In this document: in pieces, positions 45,923 to 54,648 of the stretch
Layout of the letters: each line of letters starts with the position of its first letter
Position numbering within the stretch: position 1 is the first letter of the stretch
Assembly: GCF_034932105.1 (NCBI RefSeq)
Contig: NZ_JAYGIG010000005.1
Span: forward strand, 38,379 to 102,378
DNA: 64,000 bases
Source of the DNA: Leptothoe sp034932105
GTDB lineage: Bacteria > Cyanobacteriota > Cyanobacteriia > Phormidesmidales > Phormidesmidaceae
Direction of reading: 5' to 3'
Position numbers and translations under genes: made by a program
The notes under the pieces: model-generated
What the model saw: only the letters and a program-made list of their open reading frames with translations
Told to the model about the DNA's origin: nothing
The model's database searches: none

Positions 45923-46774
45923 TCAGAGCTCCTGTTTCCGCAGAAAGGGCACAATGGTCTCACTCACCTTCTCTGCCCAATCTTCCTGGGCATAGTGGCC
46001 CACCTGGTCCAGCTCCACATATTCCCCATCAGCCAGTCCCTTAGCAAAGGCCTCGGCACTGTCCGCCGACAACCAGGGATCCGCTTTACCCCAAGCCACC
46101 AGGGTGGGGCGTGACCAATCAGCAAAGCCTTGGGCAATTTGCTCCACTACCTGGGGAACCTTCATGGCACGAATGGTCCACATTAGGGAGCGCCCCACAT
46201 CAGAGCTTTTTAGAAACGGACGCCGGTACACATCAAGATCGTCATCGGCGACTTGATAGGGACCACCACCTTCCAAGGTACGGTCCACCAAGAGAGGATC
46301 TTGGGTCATGACATCCCCAATCATAGGCCAGCCCATCATTTTGATCTTCAGGGGAATATCAGCCTGGGGCGGTAGGGGCGTATTGAGAATAATCAGCTTT
46401 TCGACTTTGTCGGGGTTCTGGGCAGCATAGAGCAATCCAGTCACCCCTAAAAAGCCCTGTACCACTAAGGAAAAACGATCGAGTTCTAGAGCCTCAATGT
46501 AATCCCCCAGGGCTTTGAGATAGGCCCCTGGGTCGTAAGCAAACTTCCGTATATCGGGTTTAGACGATGAGCCATGGCCAATCCAGTCGGGGGCAATGCA
46601 GCGAAAGCCTTGCTCACCTAAGGCTGGCATCACCTCTCGCCAGCTATAGCTTTGGGAGACCAACCCATGGAGCATGAGCACAGGCGGTTTATTATTAGGG
46701 CTATCGGGGACCAGTTCGCGGTAGACCCACTGGAGATCCCCAATATTCACGTCCTTCTGCTCGCTCTTGGCCAT
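45923..46774 (-). CDS. Alpha/beta hydrolase-fold protein with altered nucleophile elbow
   Basis: A 283-residue protein of the haloalkane-dehalogenase-like subgroup. The HGLVSQSYSW and DWIGHGSSSKP segments and the late GHYAQEDW His region match. The elbow where the Ser or Asp nucleophile should sit reads VVQGFLG, putting Gly at residue 107, so it probably lacks normal hydrolase chemistry. Related cyanobacterial and plastid proteins with VVQG in this place exist in my memory. The start overlaps the end of the upstream oxygenase gene by 74 bp, so the two are co-transcribed. Confidence 0.78.
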   Translation of the reverse strand: MAKSEQKDVNIGDLQWVYRELVPDSPNNKPPVLMLHGLVSQSYSWREVMPALGEQGFRCIAPDWIGHGSSSKPDIRKFAYDPGAYLKALGDYIEALELDRFSLVVQGFLGVTGLLYAAQNPDKVEKLIILNTPLPPQADIPLKIKMMGWPMIGDVMTQDPLLVDRTLEGGGPYQVADDDLDVYRRPFLKSSDVGRSLMWTIRAMKVPQVVEQIAQGFADWSRPTLVAWGKADPWLSADSAEAFAKGLADGEYVELDQVGHYAQEDWAEKVSETIVPFLRKQEL

Positions 46775-47441
46775 AGTATTTTTCTCCCACCTGTGGGAAA
46801 AAGCTTACCTCATTAGCCTGGCCCTGGGCTAGGGGCTGATTTTCTAAATAGCTTTGAAAGTAGGGTCGGCAAGCAGGAGCGATGCGCCAAAGGTTAATGG
46901 ACCAGCGTTCCGGATCGGGGCTGATCACCCGATGGGGATTTTGGCTATTAAACACGATGATCGCCCCCGGTGGCAGATGATGAATTTCCTCAGACACCCG
47001 TCTGGGGCGGCGCTTTTCATAACTGTCATAGATGGCGGTATAGCCCCACTGGGTGGGAACGGTGGAAAGGTTAATGGTGACAGCCGGACAAGCCGCATAG
47101 GGATCGTCTCGATGCTCACGAATCCCCACGTCACCGTAGGCCACAAGGCCTAAGTCCGGTTTCATCGGCTCCTGTTCCGGTAGGGCAATGCGACTGGCCC
47201 GTTGATAGATGGTTTGGCAAAAATGCCAGAATTCTGCCTGTTGGTAAGCGGGCTGATAATGACGGCCACCGCTGCCTAAAACCGGCTGATGTTGTAGCCA
47301 ATAGCGTTTTCGCCCTGTGCCATAGCTGGAGGTGTCGGAGGTTAATAGGCAACGGTGTTTGTTGAGATGGCTGCGGAGCTTATGCTGCTTGGCCGAGGGC
47401 AAAATGTTGATGAGTTTGAGCATTGCAGCTGCTAGGAACAA
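46701..47441 (-). CDS. Putative 2-oxoglutarate/Fe(II) oxygenase
   Basis: A 246-residue protein. His110-Arg-Asp112 in GIREHRDDPYA and His170 in FNSQNPHRV form a likely iron triad, followed by SINLWRI as in 2OG-Fe(II) folds; Arg171 or Arg179 could bind the cosubstrate. The substrate is unknown. The last about 25 residues read into the start of the downstream hydrolase gene in a different frame, so the genes overlap by 74 bp. This is the second 2OG-type oxygenase within 3 kb. Confidence 0.65.
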   Translation of the reverse strand: MFLAAAMLKLINILPSAKQHKLRSHLNKHRCLLTSDTSSYGTGRKRYWLQHQPVLGSGGRHYQPAYQQAEFWHFCQTIYQRASRIALPEQEPMKPDLGLVAYGDVGIREHRDDPYAACPAVTINLSTVPTQWGYTAIYDSYEKRRPRRVSEEIHHLPPGAIIVFNSQNPHRVISPDPERWSINLWRIAPACRPYFQSYLENQPLAQGQANEVSFFPQVGEKYYGQERAEGREYWGSPVGLPRTGPR

Positions 47442-47672
47442 TTAGAACTAAAAAATAGAGTGAATTAGCTTGATCTCTTTGATTGATTTCCATGGGCTGA
47501 ATGCATTTAGCCCATTACACCGCCCATAGCTGCTGCTAGTTAAAGGTCTTGGGAATCAATGATGGCACGAACTATGAGGACCAAGCGATATGAAACGCCC
47601 CTAAATTAGTCTACAAAGCTGCCATGGCAAGGGGTAGAAATTTGGGTAAATGTAATGATTGGCAGATCCAAC

Positions 47673-48821
47673 CTATATCAGATTATAAAGCGTATCTCGC
47701 TGGTGACTGGGCCGTTTGAGGGTGGCGATCGCCCCCGCCAAATCCTCCACCGACTGGCAGGTCCCCCCCTGGGCTCCGGCCATGGAGGTAATGTGTTCTT
47801 CCATCAGGGTACCCCCGATGTCGTTGCAGCCCCACCGCAGGGCTTCGGTGGCGGCTCCTAATCCCAGCTTGACCCAGCTGGGTTGGTGGTTTTTAATCCA
47901 GTGTCCCAGGTAAATCCGGGCCACAGCGGTGAGTAATAGGGCATCTGGGATCACCGGCTGGTCTCGCCCGACCCGACTACGCAAGGGCTTGGGGGCATCC
48001 TGCCCCACAAAGGGCAGCAAAATAAATTCGGTAATACCCGTGGGCCCGTGGGCCAGGGACTGCTGCTGTAGTCGTCGCAGTTGATCTAAATGGGCAATCT
48101 GTTGGGCTTTGGTTTCAATGTGACCCGACATCAGGGTACTCGTGGTGGGCAGCCCCAACCGATGGGCCTGGGAGACAATGGCCACCCAGGTGGCGGTGTC
48201 AGTTTTTTCCGGACAGATCACCCGTCGCACCCGGTCGTCCAGCACTTCAGCGGCGGTGCCCGGAAGGGAGTCTACTCCCGCCTGGGCCAGTTCCTGGATC
48301 ACCGTGGCAAAGTCCAGATTGTCTTCCCGAGCAATAAACTGCACTTCCTGGGGTGAAAATGCATGGATGTGCAGGGCGGGAAACTGATCCTTGATGGTCC
48401 TAACCAGGCGTTGATAATAGGTCAGGGCCAAGCCATTAATTTTAGCGGTGGGGTTGAGCCCCCCTTGCATACAGATTTCCGTTGCGCCCTCGGCCACCGC
48501 CGCTGTCGCCTTGCCTAGAATAGTCTCCCAGCTGAGCCAGTAAGCCCCCGGCTGTCCCTGATCTCGACGAAACGCGCAAAAGCTACAGTGCTGTTCGCAA
48601 ATGTTGGTGTAGTTGATGTTGCGATTGATGACAAACGTGACGGTGTCCCCCACCTGCTGCTGTCGCAGCCGATCCGCACCGACTCGAATCGCTTCGATCA
48701 GTGTAGGGTCTGTTTGCTCTAGTAGGGTCAGACCATCCTGGGGGGAAATATCTTCACCGTCTAGGGCGCGGTCTAAAATATTAGCTACGGTGGTGGTTAT
48801 TTGCGGGGCTATGGGGGGCAT
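47673..48821 (-). CDS. cofH: FO synthase subunit CofH (radical SAM)
   Basis: Transfers the 4-hydroxybenzyl group of tyrosine to a ribitylaminouracil during synthesis of the deazaflavin FO, used by cyanobacterial photolyases. The radical-SAM cluster C-x3-C-x2-C is Cys75, Cys79 and Cys82 in YTNICEQHCSFCAFRR. The motif FCAFRRDQ and EICMQGGLNP fit CofH instead of CofG. 382 residues is the normal length. CofG is not in the window, consistent with the usual separate genes in cyanobacteria. Confidence 0.92.
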   Translation of the reverse strand: MPPIAPQITTTVANILDRALDGEDISPQDGLTLLEQTDPTLIEAIRVGADRLRQQQVGDTVTFVINRNINYTNICEQHCSFCAFRRDQGQPGAYWLSWETILGKATAAVAEGATEICMQGGLNPTAKINGLALTYYQRLVRTIKDQFPALHIHAFSPQEVQFIAREDNLDFATVIQELAQAGVDSLPGTAAEVLDDRVRRVICPEKTDTATWVAIVSQAHRLGLPTTSTLMSGHIETKAQQIAHLDQLRRLQQQSLAHGPTGITEFILLPFVGQDAPKPLRSRVGRDQPVIPDALLLTAVARIYLGHWIKNHQPSWVKLGLGAATEALRWGCNDIGGTLMEEHITSMAGAQGGTCQSVEDLAGAIATLKRPSHQRDTLYNLI

Positions 48822-49032
48822 TGCACTGGCAGCGATGGCTATCGAGTAGAGGATGGAATAGGGGATGGGATCTAAATACGTCTAGAAATTGTCACAATTA
48901 TGGAGAATTGTTTGGGGAATTGTTTTAATATCTTCCCCCTAAATCAGCAACGGCATGTCCTAATTTGGCATGTCCTCTTCAATGCCTATCCTTTTCCTTC
49001 CACTGTAATCTTGACCTTATCCTGAAATCATT

Positions 49033-50055
49033 ATGATTCAACTAATAGCGGGTGACATTGGCGGCACAAAAACCATTTTACGCTTAGTGAACTCGGACAG
49101 CAGCGGTCAGGAAACCCTCCATGAGCAGCGCTTTGTCAGCGGCGACTACCCTGACTTAGTGCCTATGGTAAAAGACTTTTTAGCGACAGCCCCCGGTACC
49201 CCCTCCCCCCAAGCGGCCTGCTTTGCCATTGCCGGCCCCGTGGCAAACAATCGCTCCCAGTTGACGAACTTGGCCTGGTTGCTGAGTAGCGATCGCATCG
49301 CCGAAGAACTCAACCTGAAAACCGTAGAGCTGATTAATGATTTTGCCGCCGTGGGCTATGGAGTGCTGGGGTTAACGCCAGACGATCTGCATACGCTGCA
49401 GCCAGGCATCCCCAATCCCCAGGCCCCCATTGCCATTATCGGTGCGGGTACCGGCCTGGGCCAAGGCTTTTTGATCAATTGCGGCGGAGAATATCAGGTC
49501 TTTCCCTCGGAAGGTGGCCATGTGGACTTTGCCCCCCGCTCCGAACTGGAGTTCCAATTGCTGCACTACCTGCTGGAAAAACATTCCATCTCCCGTGTTT
49601 CCGTGGAACGAGTGGTCTCAGGCCAGGGAATTATTTCCATCTATCAATTTTTACGGGATCGGGGTGCTTCTACAGAGTCCGAAACCCTGGCGGAGCTTGT
49701 CCGTAGTTGGGAGCAAGGGGCAGGCCACCGCAGCCAGCTGACTGACCCGGCCGCCGCGATTTCTCAAGCCGCCACCACCGATCGGCTGGCGGGGCGTACC
49801 ATGGATCTGTTTATTGATGCCTATGGGGCAGCGGCGGGCAACCTGGCCCTCAAACTTTTGCCCTATGGCGGTCTCTACGCTGCCGGTGGGGTAACGGCCA
49901 AAAATATGGACCTGATTCGCAACGGTAGTTTTCTATCTGCCTTTGGCCACAAAGGCCGCATGAGTCCCCTATTAAAAGACGTGCCCGTCCATTTAGTTCT
50001 GAATCAAAGTGTGGGTCTGATTGGGGCCGCCCTGAGGGCTGCGCAAATTGCGTAA
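49033..50055 (+). CDS. glk: Glucokinase
   Basis: Phosphorylates glucose with ATP. The phosphate-binding GDIGGTKT is at residues 7-14, the sugar-binding IGAGTGLGQGFL and EGGHVDFAP follow, and the ATP region GGLYAAGGVTAKN is near the C-terminus. Length 340 residues is typical for the bacterial Glk family. The 3' end (GAALRAAQIA and the stop) is the source unit of a tandem repeat that continues for three further copies after the gene. Confidence 0.94.
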   Translation: MIQLIAGDIGGTKTILRLVNSDSSGQETLHEQRFVSGDYPDLVPMVKDFLATAPGTPSPQAACFAIAGPVANNRSQLTNLAWLLSSDRIAEELNLKTVELINDFAAVGYGVLGLTPDDLHTLQPGIPNPQAPIAIIGAGTGLGQGFLINCGGEYQVFPSEGGHVDFAPRSELEFQLLHYLLEKHSISRVSVERVVSGQGIISIYQFLRDRGASTESETLAELVRSWEQGAGHRSQLTDPAAAISQAATTDRLAGRTMDLFIDAYGAAAGNLALKLLPYGGLYAAGGVTAKNMDLIRNGSFLSAFGHKGRMSPLLKDVPVHLVLNQSVGLIGAALRAAQIA

Positions 50056-50197
50056 ATCTTCCAACGCGGGGCCGCCCTGAGGGCTGCACAAATTGCGTAA
50101 ATCTTCCAACGCGGGGCCGCCCTGAGGGCTGCACAAATTGCATAAATCTTCAACGCGGGGCCGCATTGAGGGCTGCGCAAATTGTGTAAACCTTTCC
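50023..50197 (+). repeat. 45-bp tandem repeat seeded by the glk 3' end
   Basis: Unit 1 (50023-50067) is the last coding part of glk with its stop. Units 2 (50068-50112), 3 (50113-50156, one base shorter) and a degenerate 4 (50157 to about 50197) follow head to tail. They fill the gap to yebC and extend to within 60 bp of its start. Confidence 0.93.
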
Positions 50198-50256
50198 ACT
50201 TTCCTTGCAAAACCTATCGCTACAATAAGGGACTGACTTACAAAAGCTAAGACGCC

Positions 50257-51021
50257 ATGGCAGGGCATAGTAAATGGGCGAATATCAAGCGTCAAAAGGC
50301 GCGGGTTGATGCGGTTAAGGGGAAGGTGTTTGCTAAGTTGTCGCGGGAGATTATTGTGGCGGCCAAGTATGGCGGCGGTGACCCGGATGGCAATTTTCAG
50401 CTGCGGACAGCCATTGACAAGGCCAAGGCGGCGGGGGTGCCCAATGACAATATTGACCGTGCGATCGCAAAAGGCAGCGGTAAACTCGGCAGCGACGGCA
50501 ACCTAGAATCCATCCGTTACGAAGGCTATGGCCCCGGTGGTGTGGCGGTGCTCGTAGAGGCCCTCAGCGATAATCGCAATCGCACCGCCGCTGATTTGCG
50601 GGCCGCCTTTAGCAAGAACGGCGGTAACCTGGGGGAAACGGGCTGTGTGGGTTGGATGTTTGAGCAAAAAGGTGTTGTCGTCGTAGTTGGCAATCTGGAC
50701 GAAGATACCCTGCTAGAAGCAGCCCTTGAAGGGGGGGCCGAATCTTATGAACTGACTGAGGTGGATGAAGACACCCCCGGCGCAGAAGTATTTTGCCCTC
50801 CCCATCATCTAGAAGTCCTGAGCAATTATCTCAAAGTCGAGAACTACCGCGTCAAAGATATTGAACTGCGTTGGGTCCCTAGCAATACGGTGGATGTCAC
50901 GGACATCGACCAAGCCAAGTCCCTAGTCAAAATGATGGATACCCTAGAAGATCTCGACGATGTTCAATCTGTAACCGCCAACTTTGACATGGGTGAGGAG
51001 ATATTGGCTGCGGTCTTTTAG
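50257..51021 (+). CDS. yebC: YebC/PmpR-family protein
   Basis: A 254-residue member of the YebC family, the one most widely known as a DNA-binding regulator and recently linked to ribosome function at proline stretches. The family opening MAGHSKWANIKRQKARVDA, the segment GGNLGETGCVGWMF and the end PSNTVDVTD...VKMMDTLEDLDDVQSV are intact. The length is standard. The glk-derived tandem repeat lies directly upstream, so its promoter must be inside or near the repeat or within glk. Confidence 0.93.
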   Translation: MAGHSKWANIKRQKARVDAVKGKVFAKLSREIIVAAKYGGGDPDGNFQLRTAIDKAKAAGVPNDNIDRAIAKGSGKLGSDGNLESIRYEGYGPGGVAVLVEALSDNRNRTAADLRAAFSKNGGNLGETGCVGWMFEQKGVVVVVGNLDEDTLLEAALEGGAESYELTEVDEDTPGAEVFCPPHHLEVLSNYLKVENYRVKDIELRWVPSNTVDVTDIDQAKSLVKMMDTLEDLDDVQSVTANFDMGEEILAAVF

Positions 51022-51118
51022 GATATCCAACAGAAGATTGTCTGGATAGAGATTCAGACTGTTTTATCCTAGCTTTGTCGATGGGTGGTCTGGCCCGACC
51101 CCTGTTTTAAAAGAAAAA

Positions 51119-51151
51119 TGTCTGACCCCATAAAGCCCCCAGGGTCAGACA
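51119..51151 (-). terminator. Terminator downstream of panC-cmk
   Basis: TGTCTGACCC and GGGTCAGACA pair exactly; on the minus strand the stem is followed by TTTTTCTTTT. It is about 290 bp past the fusion-gene stop. It could also stop yebC transcripts less efficiently. A second short hairpin lies at 51188-51218. The remaining spacer to 51437 shows nothing recognisable. Confidence 0.7.
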
Positions 51152-51437
51152 GCTCACCTGTAAAAACGCGGTTACACAAGAATTAATAAATCATCCAAAA
51201 TGCCCCCTCGGATGATTTGTTGCCTTGCCCGTGTTCTTCAGAGTTAAACCTATTGTCACTTGCTAGATTAGGTAAACGCTTCCTCGTAAACACGTAAGTT
51301 TGAGGGGTAAAAGGCCAGATTTATAAGCCAAGTTACGTATATTCCGTCTTGTTAACTTCAATCCAGCTTCGGACACCCGTCAGCGGAAACCCATCGTTAA
51401 GGTTTCTAAAACATGATAATTAATCGGGCCAATCGTC

Positions 51438-53060
51438 TCACTCGTTTTCAGCTTCGTCCCCAGCCAGAACGTTTTCATGGTAAAGCATTAACAACTTATC
51501 CAATACCTTCTCAACCGTGAGGGCATCCGTCACCACTTCAATGGCATCATCCGCCTGCCGTAGGGGAGAAATCTCTCGCGTGCTGTCCTTATGATCTCGT
51601 TCGCTAATTGCTTTTGCCAGTTCGATCAGTTCAGGCACGGGCTGTTGTTGGCTGGCTAAATCTTGCTGACGACGACGGGCCCGTTCTTCCACCGATGCGG
51701 TTAAAAAGATTTTCAGCTCAGCGTCAGGAAATACATGGGTACCAATGTCTCGACCATCGGCCACCACACCACCGGCCTGGCCGTACTGCATCTGCTGTGC
51801 CACAAGGGCCTGACGCACAATCCCCTGGGCGGCCACGGCGGAGACTTGGGCCGTAACCTCAGGCGTACGAATCGCCTGGGTGACCGCAATATTATTGACA
51901 AAAACTTCGGGGGGGTGGGGCTCTGTCCCCGACTGGGTCGCAACGAGCTGAATCTCACACTTGGGGAGTAGGTCGGCCACTGCCACCTCATCCTGAGGAT
52001 CACATCCCTGGGATAGGACATACCAAGTTAGGGCACGATACATGGCCCCCGTATCTAAGTAGAGCAGCCCCAACTGGTGGGCTAGCTGCCTGGCCACGGT
52101 CGACTTACCGGCTCCGGCTGGACCATCAATGGCGATAATCGGTCGTCGTGACCGTAATACAACGTTATCAATTAAGCGGGTAGTACCGACAAATGCTGCT
52201 ACTGCCAACATACCAATTGTTTTTATCTCTGCTAGGGGTTCCAATGTGTGGGGATGCACCAGTTCAACATACTGGGGATCAATGGCAGGTGCTGTTTCTA
52301 GATGTTGAAACACAGTGCGAACTAGGGACTGTTGCGATCGCACCCCTGATGTTTGAAATTTGTGTTTAGCGCTGCTTAACCCCCGATAGAGTATAGCGGC
52401 TTGTCGACGTTCTTGCTCGCTTAGATATTGATTTCGAGAACTCAGGGCCAGGCCATTGGCCTCCCGCACAATCGGGCAGCCAATGATCGCCCCCGGCAGG
52501 TTCAAATCCTGCACCAGTCGACGAATAATAGCGAGCTGCTGGGCATCCTTTTGGCCAAAATAAGACCGCCGGGGTCTGATCAAACTGATTAACTTCGTGA
52601 CAACCGTAGCGACACCGTTAAAGTGCCCAGGGCGATATTGACCACACAGGCGATTGGCCAACCCAGGGGGAGGCAATACCGTCACCAGGGCATCCTTATC
52701 CCTAAAGTTAGGTCCATATAAATCCAAGGCCGTGGGGGCAAAAATGCCATCTACCCCGGCAGCTGCACACAGATCAGCATCCTGATCAAGCGTCCTGGGA
52801 TAGGCTTCCAGGTCTTCATTAGGGCCAAACTGCAGCGGATTAACAAAAATACTCACAACGACCACATCGTTATCCCGACGGGCCCGATGGATCAAACTCA
52901 GATGTCCTGCATGTAATGCCCCCATAGTGGGCACTAGGCCAATAGAACCCGACTGCTTTTCTCGCCAACATTGCAGTCCGACTACCGTTTTCAATAAACG
53001 CAAGATCGTTCCCCAGCAGCCTCGCCAGACACCAGATTTAACGATAGCAGACCGCCCCAT
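51438..53060 (-). CDS. panC/cmk: Bifunctional pantothenate synthetase / cytidylate kinase
   Basis: A 540-residue fusion. Residues about 20-305 are PanC (ATP-dependent joining of pantoate and beta-alanine) with VPTMGALHAGHLSLI and the later LSSRN motif; residues about 309-530 are cytidylate kinase with the P-loop GPAGAGKSTVA, DTGAMYRALTWY and DGRDIGTHVFPDA. This fusion is typical of cyanobacteria. The first about 20 residues are not conserved, so translation may begin later near LRLLKTV. It is separated by a terminator from rlpA. Confidence 0.94.
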   Translation of the reverse strand: MGRSAIVKSGVWRGCWGTILRLLKTVVGLQCWREKQSGSIGLVPTMGALHAGHLSLIHRARRDNDVVVVSIFVNPLQFGPNEDLEAYPRTLDQDADLCAAAGVDGIFAPTALDLYGPNFRDKDALVTVLPPPGLANRLCGQYRPGHFNGVATVVTKLISLIRPRRSYFGQKDAQQLAIIRRLVQDLNLPGAIIGCPIVREANGLALSSRNQYLSEQERRQAAILYRGLSSAKHKFQTSGVRSQQSLVRTVFQHLETAPAIDPQYVELVHPHTLEPLAEIKTIGMLAVAAFVGTTRLIDNVVLRSRRPIIAIDGPAGAGKSTVARQLAHQLGLLYLDTGAMYRALTWYVLSQGCDPQDEVAVADLLPKCEIQLVATQSGTEPHPPEVFVNNIAVTQAIRTPEVTAQVSAVAAQGIVRQALVAQQMQYGQAGGVVADGRDIGTHVFPDAELKIFLTASVEERARRRQQDLASQQQPVPELIELAKAISERDHKDSTREISPLRQADDAIEVVTDALTVEKVLDKLLMLYHENVLAGDEAENE

Positions 53061-53105
53061 CTGCTGGCTCCGAATTGATTATCCCTGATTTCAAAGATGC
53101 TAGAA

Positions 53106-53136
53106 ATGGGTCGGGACCTGGCAGGCCCCGACCCAT
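53106..53136 (-). terminator. Terminator of rlpA
   Basis: A 13-bp stem with one mismatch (53106-53118 with 53124-53136) and a 5-nt loop; the minus-strand tail begins TTTCTAG. It lies 24 bp past the rlpA stop. Confidence 0.75.
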
Positions 53137-53159
53137 AGGGAAAACCTAAAGCGCAGTTT

Positions 53160-54134
53160 CTACTGCAGCACTTCCACTTGTACAGGTCCGACACCAGCGG
53201 ACTGGAGACCAATGGCCCTAGCCGCCCCGGCGGATAGATCAATAATGCGACCATGGCTGTAGGGACCGCGATCGTTAATGCGGACGACCACCTGTTGACC
53301 ATTGTTCAGGTTAGTTACCCGCACTTGAGTACCAAAGGGCAATGTGCGGTGAGCGGCCGTCATGGCGTGCTGGTTAAATGACTCACCACTGGCACTGGTG
53401 CGGCCATGAAATCCAGGCCCATACCAAGATGCCATGCCGTTGTAGCTGGAGCGTACGGCTGCTATCTGCTGAGCCGGTGGCGGCGGAGCGGGTCGGCCAA
53501 TCACCTCAGAGACCGGTTCAGCCTCATTCCCTAAGAGACGGCGTAGTCGATTCGTCACCTGCAGAACATCCTCTGCCTCGTTGTCCGTGGCATCGGGCAG
53601 CTGAACGGTGTCCCCCAGGGTCACCAAAGGACTATCCCCAGCCATCACCACGTAGTTACCTTCCTGCCAATGGGCAGTAAAGGTAATGTTTTGACCATAC
53701 AGTTGCTCTAACTGGGCAGATAGGGTTGCCGCATCCGCCAGGACACCATCATCAGCTTTGGCATCGGTTGTCTGGAGCCAACCAGAAACGACGTCAGTAG
53801 ATTCGCCTGAGTCGATATAGGTTAATACAGGAATATTTTTGATGTAGACCGTAGCGGCTTGTCTGTTCTCATGCTGGTGGGCATTGACTCGCACGGTGGC
53901 CGTTGACCTCAGGAGGGCTTGAGACGTGTCGGTCAAGGACGGCTCTAAAGACTGATTATTGGTGGAAACCTCAATGGCTTCTTGGGAGCTGGTATCGCTG
54001 ATATCTAAAACTTCGGCGTGGGAGCTGGTATCGCTGATATCTAAAACTTCGGCGTGGGCCTGTTCAAAAAATTGGGTGGCGGTAGTCAGCAAGACTGTAG
54101 CTGCTACATGCCAGATAAATTGTTTATTCATCAA
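53160..54134 (-). CDS. rlpA: RlpA-like septal-ring lytic transglycosylase
   Basis: A 324-residue exported protein. A signal peptide ends at about AHA (27-29). The last about 95 residues form the double-psi beta-barrel with ASWYGPGFHGRTSASGE, H...AAHRTLPFG and the conserved Asp of VRINDRGPY, which supports cleavage of naked glycan strands. The N-terminal 200 residues are unassigned. A 12-residue unit AEVLDISDTSSH is duplicated right after the signal peptide. Confidence 0.87.
   Translation of the reverse strand: MMNKQFIWHVAATVLLTTATQFFEQAHAEVLDISDTSSHAEVLDISDTSSQEAIEVSTNNQSLEPSLTDTSQALLRSTATVRVNAHQHENRQAATVYIKNIPVLTYIDSGESTDVVSGWLQTTDAKADDGVLADAATLSAQLEQLYGQNITFTAHWQEGNYVVMAGDSPLVTLGDTVQLPDATDNEAEDVLQVTNRLRRLLGNEAEPVSEVIGRPAPPPPAQQIAAVRSSYNGMASWYGPGFHGRTSASGESFNQHAMTAAHRTLPFGTQVRVTNLNNGQQVVVRINDRGPYSHGRIIDLSAGAARAIGLQSAGVGPVQVEVLQ
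53985..54056. repeat. 36-bp tandem duplication in rlpA
   Basis: Two identical 36-bp units encode the AEVLDISDTSSH pair, keeping the frame. It is near the mature N-terminus. Confidence 0.85.
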
Positions 54135-54648
54135 CTAGATGGCACTAGGCATAAGCGTCTACATCGCAGAGCGAGAAGTGGCAGCAAACTCAATGAATTG
54201 AATAGGGCAGCTTCAGGATGACGATGCATCGCGGACAAATCAAAAAAGTCAACGAGTGCCAATCTACCACGAAGGATTTCTGATTCAGATCCGCATTTTT
54301 GCCCGTGGGAACAGACAATGGCCTAGATGGATAACTTCATGGTTTCTTCACACAGTTCCGCCATTCGTCAACTGGTAAGGTTTGTAGACAGTTTTTGAGC
54401 TGTCCCACTGGCATAATTAGTTTTCGAAAAATTATGTGTCGGTTTGTAATGGTTCCAGATTATTAATGGATGCAAAAAAAATTAAAAGCGTTTTTTGGGA
54501 GGTTAGTGACTTCCTATGTTCAGTTTTCCTGACGTAATGCTCTTAAAAACGGACAAGCAGGGATAACAAATCGAGAATAAGCATTGGGGTGGGGTGGGCA
54601 GTACCCACGGTCCAAAGTAGAGTAATCAAGTTATTTCGGGTGAGGCCC

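Noticed and set aside
49850..50295. Repetitive minus-strand frames reading as Gly/Pro/Arg-rich proteins
   Set aside because: They are shadows of the 45-bp glk-derived repeat and have no start or ribosome site support.
51438..53060. PanC-Cmk fusion considered as a novel gene fusion
   Set aside because: This fusion is common in cyanobacteria, so it supports taxonomy and is not new.
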